A DNA stretch of 64,000 nt from Cordia subcordata (GCA_028554755.1 JAPTOF010000012.1:6787501-6851500); one strand, 5' to 3'. Shown: positions 42,552 through 55,404, numbered from the stretch's first letter. Notes: generated from the sequence alone by a model not told the origin. Program-made: numbers and translations.

Positions 42552-45248
42552 ATGCCTTCAAAACCTATCGATATTATGTTATTATATGGAGGACAAAAAA
42601 AATATGGTGTAGAAGGACTTGAATACGAGACAACCAAACCACAAAAAATGGTTAGAATTAAAGGAAATACATCTTTTTTTGAGTTTCAAGCAGCTATATT
42701 TCAAAATCTCCGTCTTCGTTCAGAGATAGATCAAATAGAGCTAACATTTCGGTGTCCAACTTACTTCGCTGGCCCATATGTACGTTATAATGCAATATCA
42801 ATCAGCGATGATAATGATGTTCAACGTATGTATGAATTTGCCTCCAGTAATCCCAACATAAGTGTTGTTGAAGTGCATGTTGATATTGTGCATACTGAAG
42901 TATCTCCCACTAACTTGGTTGGTTTGCCTGACCTTAATAGAGAAGAAGTTGGACATGGCGATTTTTCACAATTCACCATTTTCAACCAAGGTGAGATCAA
43001 TGTTCAGACCACAACGGCCCAGTTTGGATCATTATATGTTTCACAGCAACCGACATTCTATGAAGTGGGTACATCTTCCAGGTGCAACGTCGAATCGCAA
43101 CAAGATTTCATGATGGATTCCATGATATCAGAACCAGAAGAAGATGAGGATGTACGATTGGAAGATGATGACAACTATGCTGAACCCAATGAAAATGAGG
43201 AGATTGATGTAGATGCAGTGCATGAGGCTTTTTAGAGTGCCAACATGAATGAATATCCTGAGGAAATGATTGAGTTTTTCAGTGATCGAACTGAGCATTA
43301 TATGACTACCAGGTATGATCCTTCGCAAATAAGCTATTTAATCTCATACAAATGATTAGTGATGTTTAGCAACTAGTTTTGAATTAACATTTTGTATGAT
43401 TATTAGGTATGTTCTTCCAGATTATCCTGTGTGGGATCCAGAGAAGATGCGATTAGGAAAGGGTATGGTTTTCAAATCAAAAGAAGATGTGAAGAATGTT
43501 GTGAAGTTGTACACTATACGAAGTCATCGCGTATATAAGGTTATCATTTCATCGCCAACCATATGGCAGGCACAATGTAAAGCATACACTGACGGGACTT
43601 CTGAATGCCAATGGGGTTTACGTGCCATTTGGAAGAACAAGCTCCAACATTGGGTCATAACCAAATATTATGACAAACATATCTGCATGACTGATACTGA
43701 GGGAAGTGATCACAAAAATGTAGATGCGAATTTGATAGGGTTGTTAATTAAGCATTTTATCGCAAGAAAACCAGACAACGAAGTTGGCTTCATTCAAGCA
43801 CATATCAAGGACCAACTTAACATCAATGTATCTTACAAAAAGGCATGGCATGGCCGAAATAAGGCAATTGAGGAAGTGTATGGCAATTGGGATACTTCAT
43901 ACACTAAATTACCTTGATTTCTTGCAGCAGTCAAGCAGATGAATCCAGGCACAGTGGTCAAATATTTACACTGAGAAGAGTCCACTAATCAGAAGAAGAT
44001 ATTTGATTTTGTTTTTTGGGCATTTGGACCATGTATTCAGGCATGGAAACATTGTCGTCCAGTCATCAGTATTGATGGAACACATTTGCAGGACAAATAT
44101 GTTGGACATCTTTTAGTTGCCTTAACTTCAGATGCAAATGGACAAATATTGCCACTGGCTTTTGCAGTGGTAGACGGGGAGTCTGCACGTAGTTGGTCAT
44201 GCTTTCTCTACTATGTTCGTAAAACATTCCCCGAAGGTATGTCAAAAGTATGTCTTGTTTCTGATCGTAATGCTGGAATTTTTCGAGCTATTGAGTATAT
44301 AACAACTGACGGCCTATTAAGCATTAAGCATCATGTGTGTTTGAGACATCTAAAAAGTAATATAATGAAACGGTTCCGCAACCAAATGATCAAGGATTTA
44401 TGTTGGACGGCTGCCAAGGCAATGCAAGAACGCAAATATGCTAGGATCATGGAAAGGATCTTACAAGTTGATCCTAAAGGAACTGGACGAGAAGCATGCA
44501 ATTGGTTGTCCCGGATAAATCTAGAGTTATGGATCTTATGCCATGATGGCGGCAACCGCTGGGGTATGATGATAACAAATAATGTTGGATGCTTTAATGG
44601 AGTAATTATAGGTGCAAGGGGTTTGCTGATTATAGCTTTTGTTACTCGTACATTTGAAAAGTTGCGAGAGTATTTTGTGGATAGATTGGCCCATGCGCAT
44701 CACTTATCAAATGAGGGTGTCATGCTTCCAGATAAGATTAGACAGCTATTTGATAAGTGGGAAGCTTTATCATATCGTCATGAGGTTATATCTTATAACC
44801 GCTCAGAAGGTGTATGCGAGGTAAGATCTAGACCCATGCGCTTTATTGATGTTCCCACAGTCCAAATAGTTAATTTTCGAGAAAGAACATGCTCATGCGG
44901 CAAGTGGCGTATTTATCATTTGTCATGCTCTCATGCACAAGCTGTGGCTCAGGAATTGAAACAAAAAGTGTTTGATCTTATACCTATACAATACACCGTG
45001 CAAGCATATAAGGCCACATACTCTAGCACATTTCAACCTCTTGGGCATGAACATTATTGGCCGACTGGACCGTGATGGGAGCTACTTCCAAACAAGAACC
45101 GTTTGCATGATAATAGAAGAGGAAGAGAGAGAGGTCCACGATTTCATAATGAAATGGATAGATTTGATCAAGTTGCACGTAGGTTATGTAGTATATGAGG
45201 AAACCTGGTCATAACAGGAGCAATTGCCCTGAATCACGTGAAATGTGA
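42552..45248 (+). pseudogene. MURA-type MULE transposase, two exons, multiple stops
   Basis: Exon 1 42552-43312 (MPSKPIDIMLLYGG, acidic tail), GT-AG intron 43313-43406, exon 2 from 43407. Domains: MuDR N-terminal DNA-binding region (GMVFKSKEDVKNVVKLYTIR, about 43460), DDE core (ISIDGTHLQDKY at about 44070; LVSDRN at 44260), SWIM zinc finger (CSCGKWRIYHLSCSHA, 44890-44940) and a C-terminal CCHC knuckle. In-frame stops lie at 43233-43235, 43915-43917, 43972-43974 and 45073-45075, and a one-base loss inside the knuckle near 45197 shifts the frame. Each stop sits in otherwise conserved sequence. It is not functional as read. Confidence 0.88.
45184..45248 (+). other. Frame-shifted C-terminal zinc knuckle of the MULE transposase
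   Basis: TGTAGTATATG starts a CX2C that continues in the next frame as RKPGHNRSNCPES, giving a CX2CX4HX4C pattern only if the frame changes at the second Cys codon. It is recorded separately because it lies past the last open frame and is easily missed. Confidence 0.6.
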
Positions 45249-45680
45249 TCTGTTTATTTATCAACTTCTATTTCTTTATTTATTTACTTCAATGGAATGT
45301 AATCATTGTACTATTTTAGAATGTTAAATAATAGTCCAAACTTTTAGTCTAACCTAAGAATGTCTTAAAACCCTAGTTGTAATCATTAATTTGTCTTAAA
45401 AGCCTAATTAAGCTAGTTACTCATGTTACTAAACCCTAATTGTAATATAATTACCTACTTAAACTAAATTTCTAATTCCTAATTAACAATTAATGAATGG
45501 TGACTAGTTAAACTAATACTACTAAGAAAACATTAAAAAGGCATAAAAAGCATAAAAAGATAGGAAAATACTTCGTTATATATATCAAGTCTAAGATTCA
45601 ATTGTTACATAGTTCAACATTCATTACCAAAGATATAACTATAAACGACAGTTCAACATTCATTAGCAAAGATATAATTA

Positions 45681-48277
45681 TCAACGACAATCTAATCCAC
45701 GTTTATGGGGACTGGTAATCTTACATCCAGCTGTGCTGCAACCAGGAGTTCTGGGAACTCTCTTAGATCTGCGCGGATTTTCTGCGCCGTAGGGGCAACC
45801 CTCTTGCTTCTGTGCATTTAAGGTATCAGCATCATCATTATTAGAGCTATCTGCACAATCGTTGCCACCGTGCTCGGATCCATCAGCGTCATCTTGTCCA
45901 ACCATTTCTTGATCTACACTTGTAAATATATCAATATGTGAAATCTCTGTTGCCTGTACCTGTGAAGAGTAACCTGCAGTTGCCGTGTTGGAAGTTTGCT
46001 CATTATTCTCGGTATTACCACTAGCACCTGTCATGTCAAATCGGGGAATACTACCAGTCCAACCGTGGTAAGTAGTTCCAATGAAATGTGGCTGTGATGT
46101 GAGACCCTCATTGAGGAAGTCTATGTAAGATGGTGTTGTTATAGGCAGCAAAAGGGTAAAAAAACTTTCGGACCTAGCTGGATAATCTGAAGTTGATGCA
46201 ACGTGTGTGTACACCGGCATGAATGAGGGTCTTGATGTATTTATGTCTCCCAGCGTGAATGAGGGTTCTGCTGTATCTGTACCCATTGGCATAATTGATG
46301 TCTCAAGTGTCAATGGATATGGGATTGAGTGTGTTCCTATGTCTCTTTGATCAAACTCCCTAGAAATAGGCATTGGATTGCACGTTGGACCGTGTGAAGG
46401 TGAGGCAGTATGTCCTCTTTGTGATCTGGATCTACTACCAGGCGTGCCCATAGAGCTTTGCTGTGTGTTACCCTCAGGAAATGGGATATGCTCTACATAA
46501 TGCAGGTCATCCTGACACCCTGCATCGATTAATACACGTTCCATATATGATTTCATAACTGAACCCCAGTCTTCTAGTGTGCCAACACAATTCCCATATG
46601 ACCACAGCAGTGTGATACATTCTTCTAGATGCGATTCTCTATTAGAAGTAAAGTTTATTAGCTCCAGTCGGATAATATATAATTTGCAAATAAACATCAA
46701 ATTTTAATTTACAAAAAACTTACTAGTTCGTTAAAGCCCATTGCAGACCCAGCATAGCCAAACGATGGATGATCATTATATGTATGTCCCACAAGTAGGA
46801 CAGTCATGCTACGATACCAGTCCATGTACTGTGGATGGACCCCTATCTCTAATGGTAGGTCAAGCCCTTGAATATTCTGCCATAGTTGCAAGTATGAGCC
46901 CATATCCCGCTAACGCTTAACCTTATCATTCCCTTGCATGTGTTTAAGGGCAATCGGTGGATTTGGCATCGTTGGAACAGTTTGAAAGAACCCAAATTGT
47001 CCCAGTACGCGATCTGTTCGACGCCACTCCACGTGCATGTCATGTATAAATGGTACTGTTGCATTCCATACTGCCTGAGCGTCCATGCAATAATCAGGAA
47101 GGGTATTATATATGTCTTGGTACGGTCTCCAAATAAGCTAAAACACAACGACATAAAAAAATTGTTAAAATCATATAAATAAGTAATGTATATAGTAGAA
47201 AAATTATAATGGCAAACTAAACTTTTGTTTACGTACCTCTTCATCAACCATGGAATCAATTGTATCTCTACAGATCCTTAGCACACATCGACCCATAAAT
47301 TTGTGACTTAAATAACATGCCTAATGAGCTGTGCGAGGTCTACTAGGTAAGACAAAACCTTGATGCTCCTGAACTACATCTGGAAGGTATGACAATCCTC
47401 TTGTTGGTTGTAAACGTGTAAAGCGCTCCCATGCCCACAACTGTGAACATGATTGAATTAGTTATTATCACTCAATATATTAAAATGCATAAAATTTACA
47501 AGTAAACCATAACATACCTGTATTAGGGTGAATGGCCCATATAAAATGCTCACTCCATGCTCACTAGCAATACTCATAGCACGATATAAGTATGCCAAGA
47601 CACAAGAACCCCAAGAATATGTCCTGATCGTGTCAATGTCTTCAAGCATCGTTAACCACTTTAATTGGCAAAAACCATTTGACTTGGTGGAGAAAAGGTG
47701 GCCTGTCATAACCATGTAAATCCAAAGGCAGGCACGTTGCTCAACCTCCAAATCACTCGGCTCAATAGGGAGTGGGGTAAATATGACCTCCTTCAACTTA
47801 TGCATCTTCAACATATTTTTAGAGAACCAGTTATCAGTGGCAATAATGCCAAACAATTGAAATATTAACTGCCTCCAGTCTGTAGAAGGCAAGTGATCTC
47901 TAAGTCTAACTGGGTTACCGAGTATCGGTAATCCCCAAATTATAGCCACATCCTCAAGAGTAATCGTGGCCTCTCCAATAGGCAAGTGGAATGTATTTGT
48001 CTCAGACCTTCAACGTTCAATTAGTGATGTGACAAGGCTGTGGTTAGTAGAGTGAGCTCCTCCCGCGTATATACCATAAAATCCGGCTCTATTAACTGTG
48101 CTGCACTCTCGGATGTAAATCGAGATTAAACAACTGTAGATCGGAATGACGACAATCAAGAGGAGGATAAGCATCAGGAGTATCCAAATGTCTTATCCGA
48201 TGATGCTCGTATAATGTCAATAAGGACGTATCTATTGGGACACAACTCGGTCGTACAAGTGGTTCCCCACCTTCCAT
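45681..48277 (-). pseudogene. Plant mobile domain (PMD/MAIN-like) gene carried by the MULE
   Basis: Reads right to left. Start ATG at 48277-48275 (MEGGEPLVRPS). Exon-like blocks: 48277-47518, 47440-47237, 47137-46724 and about 46639-45681, mostly with GT-AG borders. Conserved PMD motifs: GFYGIY, FHLPIGEATITLEDVAIIWGLPI, AYLYRAMS, LWAWER, HVEWRRTDRVLGQFGFFQ and YMDWYRSMT. The last exon is a Ser/Thr/Pro-rich tail ending in a basic RRSKRVPRTPGC motif. Stops and at least one frameshift (near 48110, 48008, 47312 and 46912) break it. PMD proteins act in silencing and genome stability, and PMD genes are known passengers of MULEs and gypsy elements. The role in the transposon is unknown. Confidence 0.8.
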
Positions 48278-48431
48278 TATGAAACCTTTAAAAAAGTTTG
48301 TTACCATAATTAGTGAATTTCTTTTTAATAAAAAGTTAAACAAGTATTGTATCACAATAGTACCAAAAAATCACTAAACAATAAAGTTAAATTTTCTAAA
48401 ATCAAGGGATGGCAACGAAAGAAATGATAAT

Positions 48432-48474
<43 letters not shown>

Positions 48475-49031
48475 TTTTCTCTTTAAATTTTTTTTTGCGT
48501 CTTTTCCTTATAGATGTATTTATCTTTTAGCGGTGTTAATAAATTACCGCTTTAGATTTTTGCTTTTCCTACTTTTATTTTTTTGTTATATATGTATTCA
48601 TTTTTTTGGTTGTTGTTAAGAGATTGAATATTTAGAGTTTTCGTTATTTTCATTATTTTAGGTCTCTGAAATGGTAGAGTTAGTAATTTATTTGGTTTTA
48701 AAATTTCACTTTGTTTTAGTTGAGATTTTTATATTTTATTTTTTCCTTCAATAAATTGCAATATTTTAGGCTGTAGTTTGGGTAGTTATTGGGACAGTTC
48801 AAGTTTTTTGATTTTCTAAGTTTAACCTTTTTCTTTTGTTTATTTTGAGCATGGGTTGAAGCAAAGCTTTGGATTGGAATGGAATTCGAGAACCCAGTTA
48901 GGAAATACTTCGTGGGATATCTACCCATCCCATTGGATGGATGCCAAAAAAAAAAATTGCTACCTTTTTGGACATAGAGTTTTTTTGCCAAAAAAAATTC
49001 CACTTTTCTAGATAGCAGAATATTTTGTCAT

Positions 49032-49207
49032 TAATATTTTTGAGCATATAAGACCGTTATCATTTGAGAAGCGCTAAAAATATATCATCAAAACATTATT
49101 TAATTATATCAAGGTCAATATATCTGGATAACAATTTTTGTCTTGTTAATATACTTTTACCGCTTCTCAAATGATAAAGTTCTTATATGTTCAAAAGTAT
49201 TAATAAC
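49032..49207. repeat. Small hairpin MITE-like element inside the MULE
   Basis: Arms of about 55 bp: TTTTGAGCATATAAGA...TATCATTTGAGAAGCG on the left matches the reverse complement of CGCTTCTCAAATGATAAAGTTCTTATATGTTCAAAA. No target duplication was resolved. Confidence 0.65.
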
Positions 49208-49679
49208 GAGTTCGATCGCAATTTGTTCAATTTCTATGACAAAGATAAACACATTACAATTATAAATTTAAACTCATAAACAAGAAGCAAGAAACGCTTG
49301 CCATTTTATTTAACGGTACAACCACAGCTGAAAATTTCAGCATGAAATTGGCTTCTAGTTTTCATGAGATTAAGCATTTGGCCTTCCTTGTTGATATTCT
49401 AGAAAACTTGTCATTTTATGTAATGCTATTTCAGAAGAGAGAAATGCTACTGTTAATTATTTCTATTCAAATAACTAAATAGATAAATAAATCCTAAAAA
49501 CTCTACGTCATATTTATATTTTGTGAATGATAAGCCGTGCATAAACATGAAAAAAGAAATTATTTTTAAAGCTTATTTTCATTATGATATCAATTGAAAA
49601 CGTTTGATATAATGGAGGAAAAAATATTAAATTTGGGAAAAGAGCTAATTGCTGTTTTGTATAGTTAGGATAGATTAGA

Positions 49680-50042
49680 GGATTTTTTTTTTTAACCTTC
49701 TTTCTTAAAATCCTATAAAAAATAGCCTAGTTTAAAAAGTGTTTGCAAAACTAACCTTTTCGGTTTTTCAAATACAGAAAACGGTATTTCAAATACCGAA
49801 ATTTAAATTTTGTTTGAAGTTTTAAATTTACTATCACAAAACTGTATTTCAGATTCCGAATTTAATTTTCGAGGTAATTTTGTAGCAATAAATTTAAAAT
49901 TCAAAACAAAATTTAAATTTTGATATTTGAAATATCATTTTCAGTATTTGAAAAACCGAAAAAGCTAATTTTGCAAACACTTTTTAAACTAAGCTATTTC
50001 TTATAGGAATTTGAAAAAAAAAGGTTAAAAATAAAAAAAAAT
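49680..50042. repeat. MITE-like inverted-repeat element (about 360 bp) inside the MULE
   Basis: Near-palindromic: GGATTTTTTTTTTTTAACC / CCTATAAAAAATAGCCTAGTTT on the left and its reverse complement on the right, with arms of about 150 bp including TTTTTCAAATAC and ATTTAAATTTTGTTT. No coding capacity. Flanking duplication unclear. Confidence 0.7.
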
Positions 50043-50509
50043 CCAAGCTAGATATATTTTAATAAAATATTGGGCAGGAAAACCAAGAAACTGGTTTCTC
50101 TTTTCATTTACTGTAAAGGGGATATATACACACACACACACAACAGGGTGCTTAACAACTATGATACATGTAGCAACTTTCATCATAATAATTTTCCATA
50201 ACAACATATTAAATTAAGCATTAAACAATTTCATCATAACACCATATCTAAATAAATATGCACAAAAATTAAAAGAGTTACAAATTACAAAAAAAAAATG
50301 TCATAGTAATATTATTATACAACAATACTTCAACAAGTATAAACAAAAGTTGAAAAATAAAAGATCTTACAAGTTAAGGTGAAAACTAGGCTGTAGTTAT
50401 TGTATTAGATTTTGTGAGGTGGGAAAATTGAAATTTTGCAGAGAAGAAATGAGATTGAAGAGATGGACTAAGGAGACGAACTATATATAAACATATTCAC
50501 ATGTGTAGA

Positions 50510-50697
50510 GAATCCAATTCTACTTTTTTCAGTAGCGGAATTCAAAAAGCAAAAGCCACTATTTTTGTCAACAATGGAATCTAATCATTCACATGTTCCA
50601 AACTACCAATTCTGCTCTTTTCAATAGCAGAATTCAAAAAGCAAAATCCACTATTTTTGTCAACAATGGAATCTAATTATTCACGTGTTCCAAACTA
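50510..50697 (+). repeat. MULE right subterminal tandem repeats
   Basis: Two copies of about 95 bp: AATTCAAAAAGCAAAA.CCACTATTTTTGTCAACAATGG and following bases, adjoining the right inverted repeat. Confidence 0.7.
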
Positions 50698-50951
50698 TTT
50701 GCTATTTCAAACAACGGAAATTAAAATTGTTGTTTTTGAAAATTCCGCTTTTTAGAAAAGCAGAATTCTCTTTTTTGTCATTTCTCGTACAGTCGGGTGG
50801 CAGTGATGTAACACCAATTTTCTACTTTCTAAAAAAGCGGAATCTTTTTCTGCTTTCTTAAAATACGAAAATTATATTTTGGAAATTGCTTTCAAATCAA
50901 TAACATTTTGGGAATAAAGTATTATTTCAATATTATTTTAGTAAATGGTCC
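50695..50951 (-). repeat. MULE right terminal inverted repeat
   Basis: Reverse complement of the left repeat. Ends GTAAATGGTCC before the target duplication. Confidence 0.9.
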
Positions 50952-50961
50952 CATTACAAGA
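50952..50961. repeat. MULE target site duplication, right
   Basis: CATTACAAGA, identical to 41564-41573. Confidence 0.9.
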
Positions 50962-51641
50962 CCAGTAAATTGTGGGAGTTGTCTTCTCTGAAGTATGTAT
51001 AACACTGAATCATAATCTCCAAAATTGATAAATAATAAAATGCTATACTTTGTAATCTTGTCGCTATTTATCGTGATTGGATCAAAATACATAATATTGA
51101 TTTGAGTATCGAAACCTATTTATACTATCGGATTAAGTCCCATTTTCCGTCTGCAGGTTAGCTTAGACAATCAAACTTAAATGAATCTTTTATCTGATGT
51201 TCATCAATCACTAACAGTGAATGTGTTGTCTCCATTTCATTTCATCCCTTTTTTTTTTTTTTCCCCTTTTTCCTGTCTTCCACAAGGATGAGCTCCACAG
51301 CTTCATCTATAGTGCCCATAAGCAACAAGTTCATTATTGTATGGGAGAAGATAAGAATACCCAGTTCCATTGCGTGTTTCCACGTAATGCATATATATTT
51401 TACTGTATTATTTTTCGGAAAATAGGACTTACTTTGGATTTTTTTTTTTTTTTGAAGTTCTCAAGTTTTATTATTATTACACAATAATCTATAATGAAGA
51501 AGACAAACGACATTATTAAGAAATAAATTAACCAGGAAAAGAAGACACAACAGAGATTAAAATATCAACATGAAACATGGGAATTAGCTACCAAGCTAGG
51601 GCAGAAGTGTTTGGCCGTTGAGGTAGAGAGGGTTAAGAGTA
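50962..51641 (+). other. 5' flank of MATE copy B
   Basis: About 0.7 kb between the MULE and the MATE start codon. T-rich runs at 51248-51263 and 51439-51453. No ORF with recognisable homology and no convincing TATA box was pinned down. It presumably held the MATE promoter. Confidence 0.5.
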
Positions 51642-51896
51642 ATGGCTGATCAGCAGCTTGAAGCAGCAGAAGTATCACCAGATGCAAAGAGATCAAGAGG
51701 ATGGTGGACCAAGTTTATAGACGTTGAAGAGGCCAAGACTCAAATTTGTTTTTCTATACCCACGTTGATTACCTATTCTGCTTGCTACTCTATACCAGTG
51801 GTGTCTCTCATGCTTGCTGGCCACCTTGGAGAGCTTCAGCTCGCTGCCTCGACCCTCGGCCATTCGTGGGCTACCGTGACTGGCCTTAGTTTCATG
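51642..51896 (+). pseudogene. MATE transporter copy B, exon 1
   Basis: Start ATG at 51642, 85 codons, ending SFM at a GTAGGT donor (51897). It encodes the cytosolic N-terminus and the first membrane segments with the family motif MLAGHLGELQLAASTLGHSWATVTGLSFM. Plant MATE/DTX proteins have 12 membrane helices and export metabolites from the cytosol into vacuole or apoplast. The exon itself is intact, but downstream exons are disrupted, so the gene as a whole is called a pseudogene. Confidence 0.88.
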
Positions 51897-52782
51897 GTAG
51901 GTACTCCTCTCCACATCCGACCACCCCTCCCCTCCATGAAATCAAATCTTTAGAAACTGAGTATTGCTATATGTCATCTCTTTATACTTTTGTCTCGACT
52001 ATTTAAAAACTGAGTCGCTAAATATTATTCCATATACTTTTGACTTTCTTTATATAGTGGAATTTCATGTTTTCAACCATTAGTGAAGGCTTTCATTGTC
52101 CTTCTCTTAGATGGTATAGCAGCATGACTGCAATAGCATTTGTAGTATTTAGTCAACAGGCCTCCATACATAAAATTCTTTGCATATGCATGGACGCATG
52201 CATTTTTGGTCTAAAAAATTTATTAGCCCTATGAAAATTAGTATATATTAAATAACATGGATTCATTACTCTAGAGGTCCTTTGTTTTATTCGCATTTTA
52301 AAAAAAAAAAATTCATCTTTTATCTTTCTAAATAAAATTTTTCTATCCCCATATATTTTCCATTGTGTCAATAATAGTTCTTTCATTACATTCTTTATGC
52401 TACATTAGTCACCAATGTTTTCCAATGGTGCCAACAATAATCCTTTCACATCATTTTGTTGTCCAAATTCTAGCCGCTCATGACCAAATCAAAGGACTAA
52501 CATTAGCACAACAAACAAATAAAAAGGATAAATGATTTATTTGGTCCCTTTTTATTGACCTTTTTAACAATAAAGTCCCTTATTTTTAAAATAAAATAAT
52601 TCAATCCCTTATATTTACAACTTGTGATCCCATTAGTCCCAAACTCAACAAAGTTAAGAAATTAATGAAACTACGGACTAATCTTATCACAGATTATAAA
52701 GATAAGGTACTAACAATGTCACAAATTATAAAGATAAGGGACTAATGTAGTCATAAATTACAAAATAAGGGATTGGAACATT

Positions 52783-52813
<31 letters not shown>

Positions 52814-53720
52814 TAAAAGAGTCACTGATTAAAAAGAAAAGGGACTAAATTGTCACGTCTTAAAGATGAGGGACTTAGTTATCAAAAAAGTCAAAAATAA
52901 GGGACCAAATAAGTCATTTACCCGAATAAAAAATATCACTTTAGAAGAGAGGGGACAAAATTATCAAAAGTAGTAAAAATAATTAAAGATCTCCAAAGTA
53001 ATTAACCTTTATAAGATTTAGTGAAACTGCATCCTAGATCCATTCTTTGGTGGGAGTCTTGTGAAAAGTTAAAGAACGTCAAATTGTTAAAGATCTATAT
53101 GAACTCATCTAAATAAGGATGAATTGCACCCTTACCATTGTTGTACCACCAAGTTGTTTCTTCTTCATAGTACTTTTAAAGAGAACATATGCTAGTCAAG
53201 TATTTTTTTTAGAATAATTAATTCTTTTAAAGAATTAATTTTAAATACCTTATTAAAAATATTTTTTGAAATACAATAACGTAAACTCATTAAAATTATT
53301 GTTTAAATATATCTTTTTAATAATATAATTCTCATGGGATCTAGTACATGGAAAATATTAACAAAAAATAAAAAGGAAAAATAAAAATCTATAGACCATC
53401 ATGAACGGATCAACGATATTTTGTTTCTTCTTTATAAATTCCACAATAAACGAGTTTACGGTTTTCAGTTTACAATTCTTAATCTTTTCGTGTGTATTTG
53501 AAATTTGTATCTATTAAATTTTATAGATGATGCCAAATGAGCCAAACTGTGTCTAAAAGACTTTTTCTTCATAACTTCTTCTCTTTTTATTGAAAGTTTC
53601 GAAATTCTGGTCTTTAATCTTATATTAGGCCAAATTGTTCAGTTCTTAAAATTACGCTTTTGCTTCTATTTTATGGTCAAGAAGGCTGAACTTGTTCAAG
53701 TTTTCCTTCGATCATCTTAG
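51897..53720 (+). other. MATE copy B intron 1
   Basis: 1.8 kb, donor GTAGGT, acceptor ATCATCTTAG. Contains a MULE-type MITE (52526-52923). The rest is AT-rich without recognisable features apart from short palindromes near 53206-53245. Confidence 0.7.
52526..52923. repeat. MULE-like MITE in MATE intron 1
   Basis: About 400 bp with imperfect terminal inverted repeats (GGATAAATGATTTATTTGGT / reverse complement of AAATAAGTCATTTACCC) and internal AAGGGACTAA-type repeats. Flanking 9-mers AAATAAAAA and GAATAAAAA differ at one base, fitting a 9-bp Mutator-type target duplication. Confidence 0.72.
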
Positions 53721-54271
53721 ATTGGATTAAGCGGATCATTGGAGACCCTATGCGGGCAAGGCTATGGTGCAAAAGAATACAAAATGTTGGGGATCTATCT
53801 ACAGGCAAATTGCATCATATCATTCTTCTTTTCGGTCGCCATATCAATCTTCTGGTTTTTTTCTGACACCATTTTGATTGCACCTCATCAAGATCCTCGC
53901 ATATCGAAAGGGGCAGGCGTCTATTTAAAGCATCTCGTACCTGGAATCTTTGCGTATGGCTTTTTGCAAAATATCTTGAGATTTTTGCAAACACAATCTT
54001 TGGTCGTACCCATGATTGTATGCACTATAATATCATTGTTCATTCACATCGGCATCGCTTATGCTTTGGTGCATTGCACGAGTTTGGGTTTCAGAGGAGC
54101 ACCATTGGCGTATTCGATTTCGATGTGCATCTTAGTAGTGATGTTGAGCACATATGTGCTTTGTTCGAAGAAGGCTGAGCACACATGGACTGGATTTTCG
54201 TCAGAGTCATTCAATCACATCTTATCCAACTTGAAGCTGGCGCTGCCTTAGGTAGGCATGTTATGGTTAGT
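53721..54271 (+). pseudogene. MATE transporter copy B, exon 2, left part
   Basis: Continues IGLSGSLETLCGQGYGAKEYKMLGIYLQ, the MATE signature, through five or six membrane segments (GFRGAPLAYSISMCILVVMLSTYV) to NLKLALP, where a TAG lies at 54249-54251. Past the stop, VMVS-like codons appear in another frame at 54260-54271, so a small indel and then a large insertion interrupt the exon. The open part plus exon 1 would give about 261 residues, half a transporter. Confidence 0.85.
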
Positions 54272-55399
54272 GACTAGAAATGAATGAACATCACACCTAC
54301 AATTTTTATCTTTGTTTTTAAAATTCTTTATATTTTAAAACCTATTAATACCATATACTTTGAAGAATATTACACAAAACTTCATGACTATAGTATAGTG
54401 GTCGGAAATAGAGCATTTTATTCAAGAAGATATTTTGAGTTAAAAGAACAATTCTCATATACATAATTGGGTTACATGTGAGGAGGAGAGTTAAAAGAAT
54501 AATTTTTCCATATTGATACATCATACATTTAAAGATTATCATAAAAGATTCCGGGTTACCCCTTGTAATATTGTTAATGTTATGCTCTTATAAACTACTA
54601 GAAATCATTAAAGATAGTTTTATCAACGATAAATTCAAGAAAAAGGCTGGGTATTGTCTTTTGAAAATAGACTTGGTTCCTCTTCTAAAATCTATATATT
54701 ATATAAAGTAATATTATTACATTATTTAGTTATGCAACATATCACATTGTCGTAGCTTATTTTTATTTTAAAATCATCTTTGCAATTATCATTTATGAAA
54801 ATAAAATAATTCAGGTTCTAATCCTTCTTTATGGTATATACATATATATATAAGTATATCAAATCAATTTTTAAATGGGAGAATGCCATTTACCCCCATG
54901 ATTTTTTGTTTAAATTTGAAAGTCCTCTATGAAATTTTAGTTTTACCCATTTTTCCATGACATCAAGCTTTGTCAAACAATGCCTTATATGTAATAACAT
55001 TTTGTTATTTTTATCTTTATATTTGTTTATAATTAGATTATTTAATTATACTTTATTGCTACTATTTTTTTATTTTTTACTTTTCAAATATTAACTTATT
55101 GTAGTAAACTTATTATTTTGTTTCTATTTTATGCATGTACTTGTATTTGCATTAAAAAAAAAAGATATAGATTTCAATCAAAATTTAATATTTATTTAAT
55201 TTCATGTATAACAAAAAATTTTACACAATAAACTACTTTTACTTTTCATTTTTTATATTCTTGAAAGTTAGTTCATTTCAAAATATATGCATTACTTTGA
55301 ATAGGAAAAATTGGATTCTATTTGAAATATATATAAATATATATAAAAAAAGTAGACTTTAAATCGATACTGAACTTTCTCTTTTGTCTCGTGGGCAAG
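54272..55399 (+). other. Insertion inside MATE exon 2, left portion
   Basis: AT-rich, non-coding. From about 54888 it includes the left arm of an inverted repeat whose right arm is at about 58590-58687, so an unclassified TIR element of about 3.8 kb (including copia-B) lies nested here. 54272-54887 is unassigned. Confidence 0.5.
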
Positions 55400-55404
55400 A
55401 AAAG
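55400..55404. repeat. copia-B target site duplication, left
   Basis: AAAAG, matching 58228-58232. Confidence 0.85.

Larger units (their letters stand above)
48361..50694 (+). other. MULE right non-coding region
   Basis: No credible gene. Contains an (AT)n microsatellite at about 48437-48470, two inverted-repeat elements (49032-49207 and 49680-50042), an (AC)n tract near 50127-50142 and subterminal tandem repeats at 50510-50697. Confidence 0.65.
41574..50951 (+). mobile_element. MULE (Mutator-like DNA transposon) carrying transposase and plant-mobile-domain genes
   Basis: A 9.4-kb element with long terminal inverted repeats (left about 41574-41830, right about 50695-50951), subterminal tandem repeats and a perfect 10-bp flanking direct repeat. 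It encodes a MURA-type transposase on the plus strand and, converging on it, a PMD (MAIN-like) gene on the minus strand. Both genes are broken. The right 2.5 kb is non-coding and contains two hairpin MITEs. It is the only intact-ended DNA transposon in the window. Confidence 0.92.

Noticed and set aside
53739..54251. Reading the stop at 54249-54251 as the natural end of a short MATE protein
   Set aside because: MATE proteins need 12 helices. The missing coding sequence continues at 59736 and later exons follow in order and phase.
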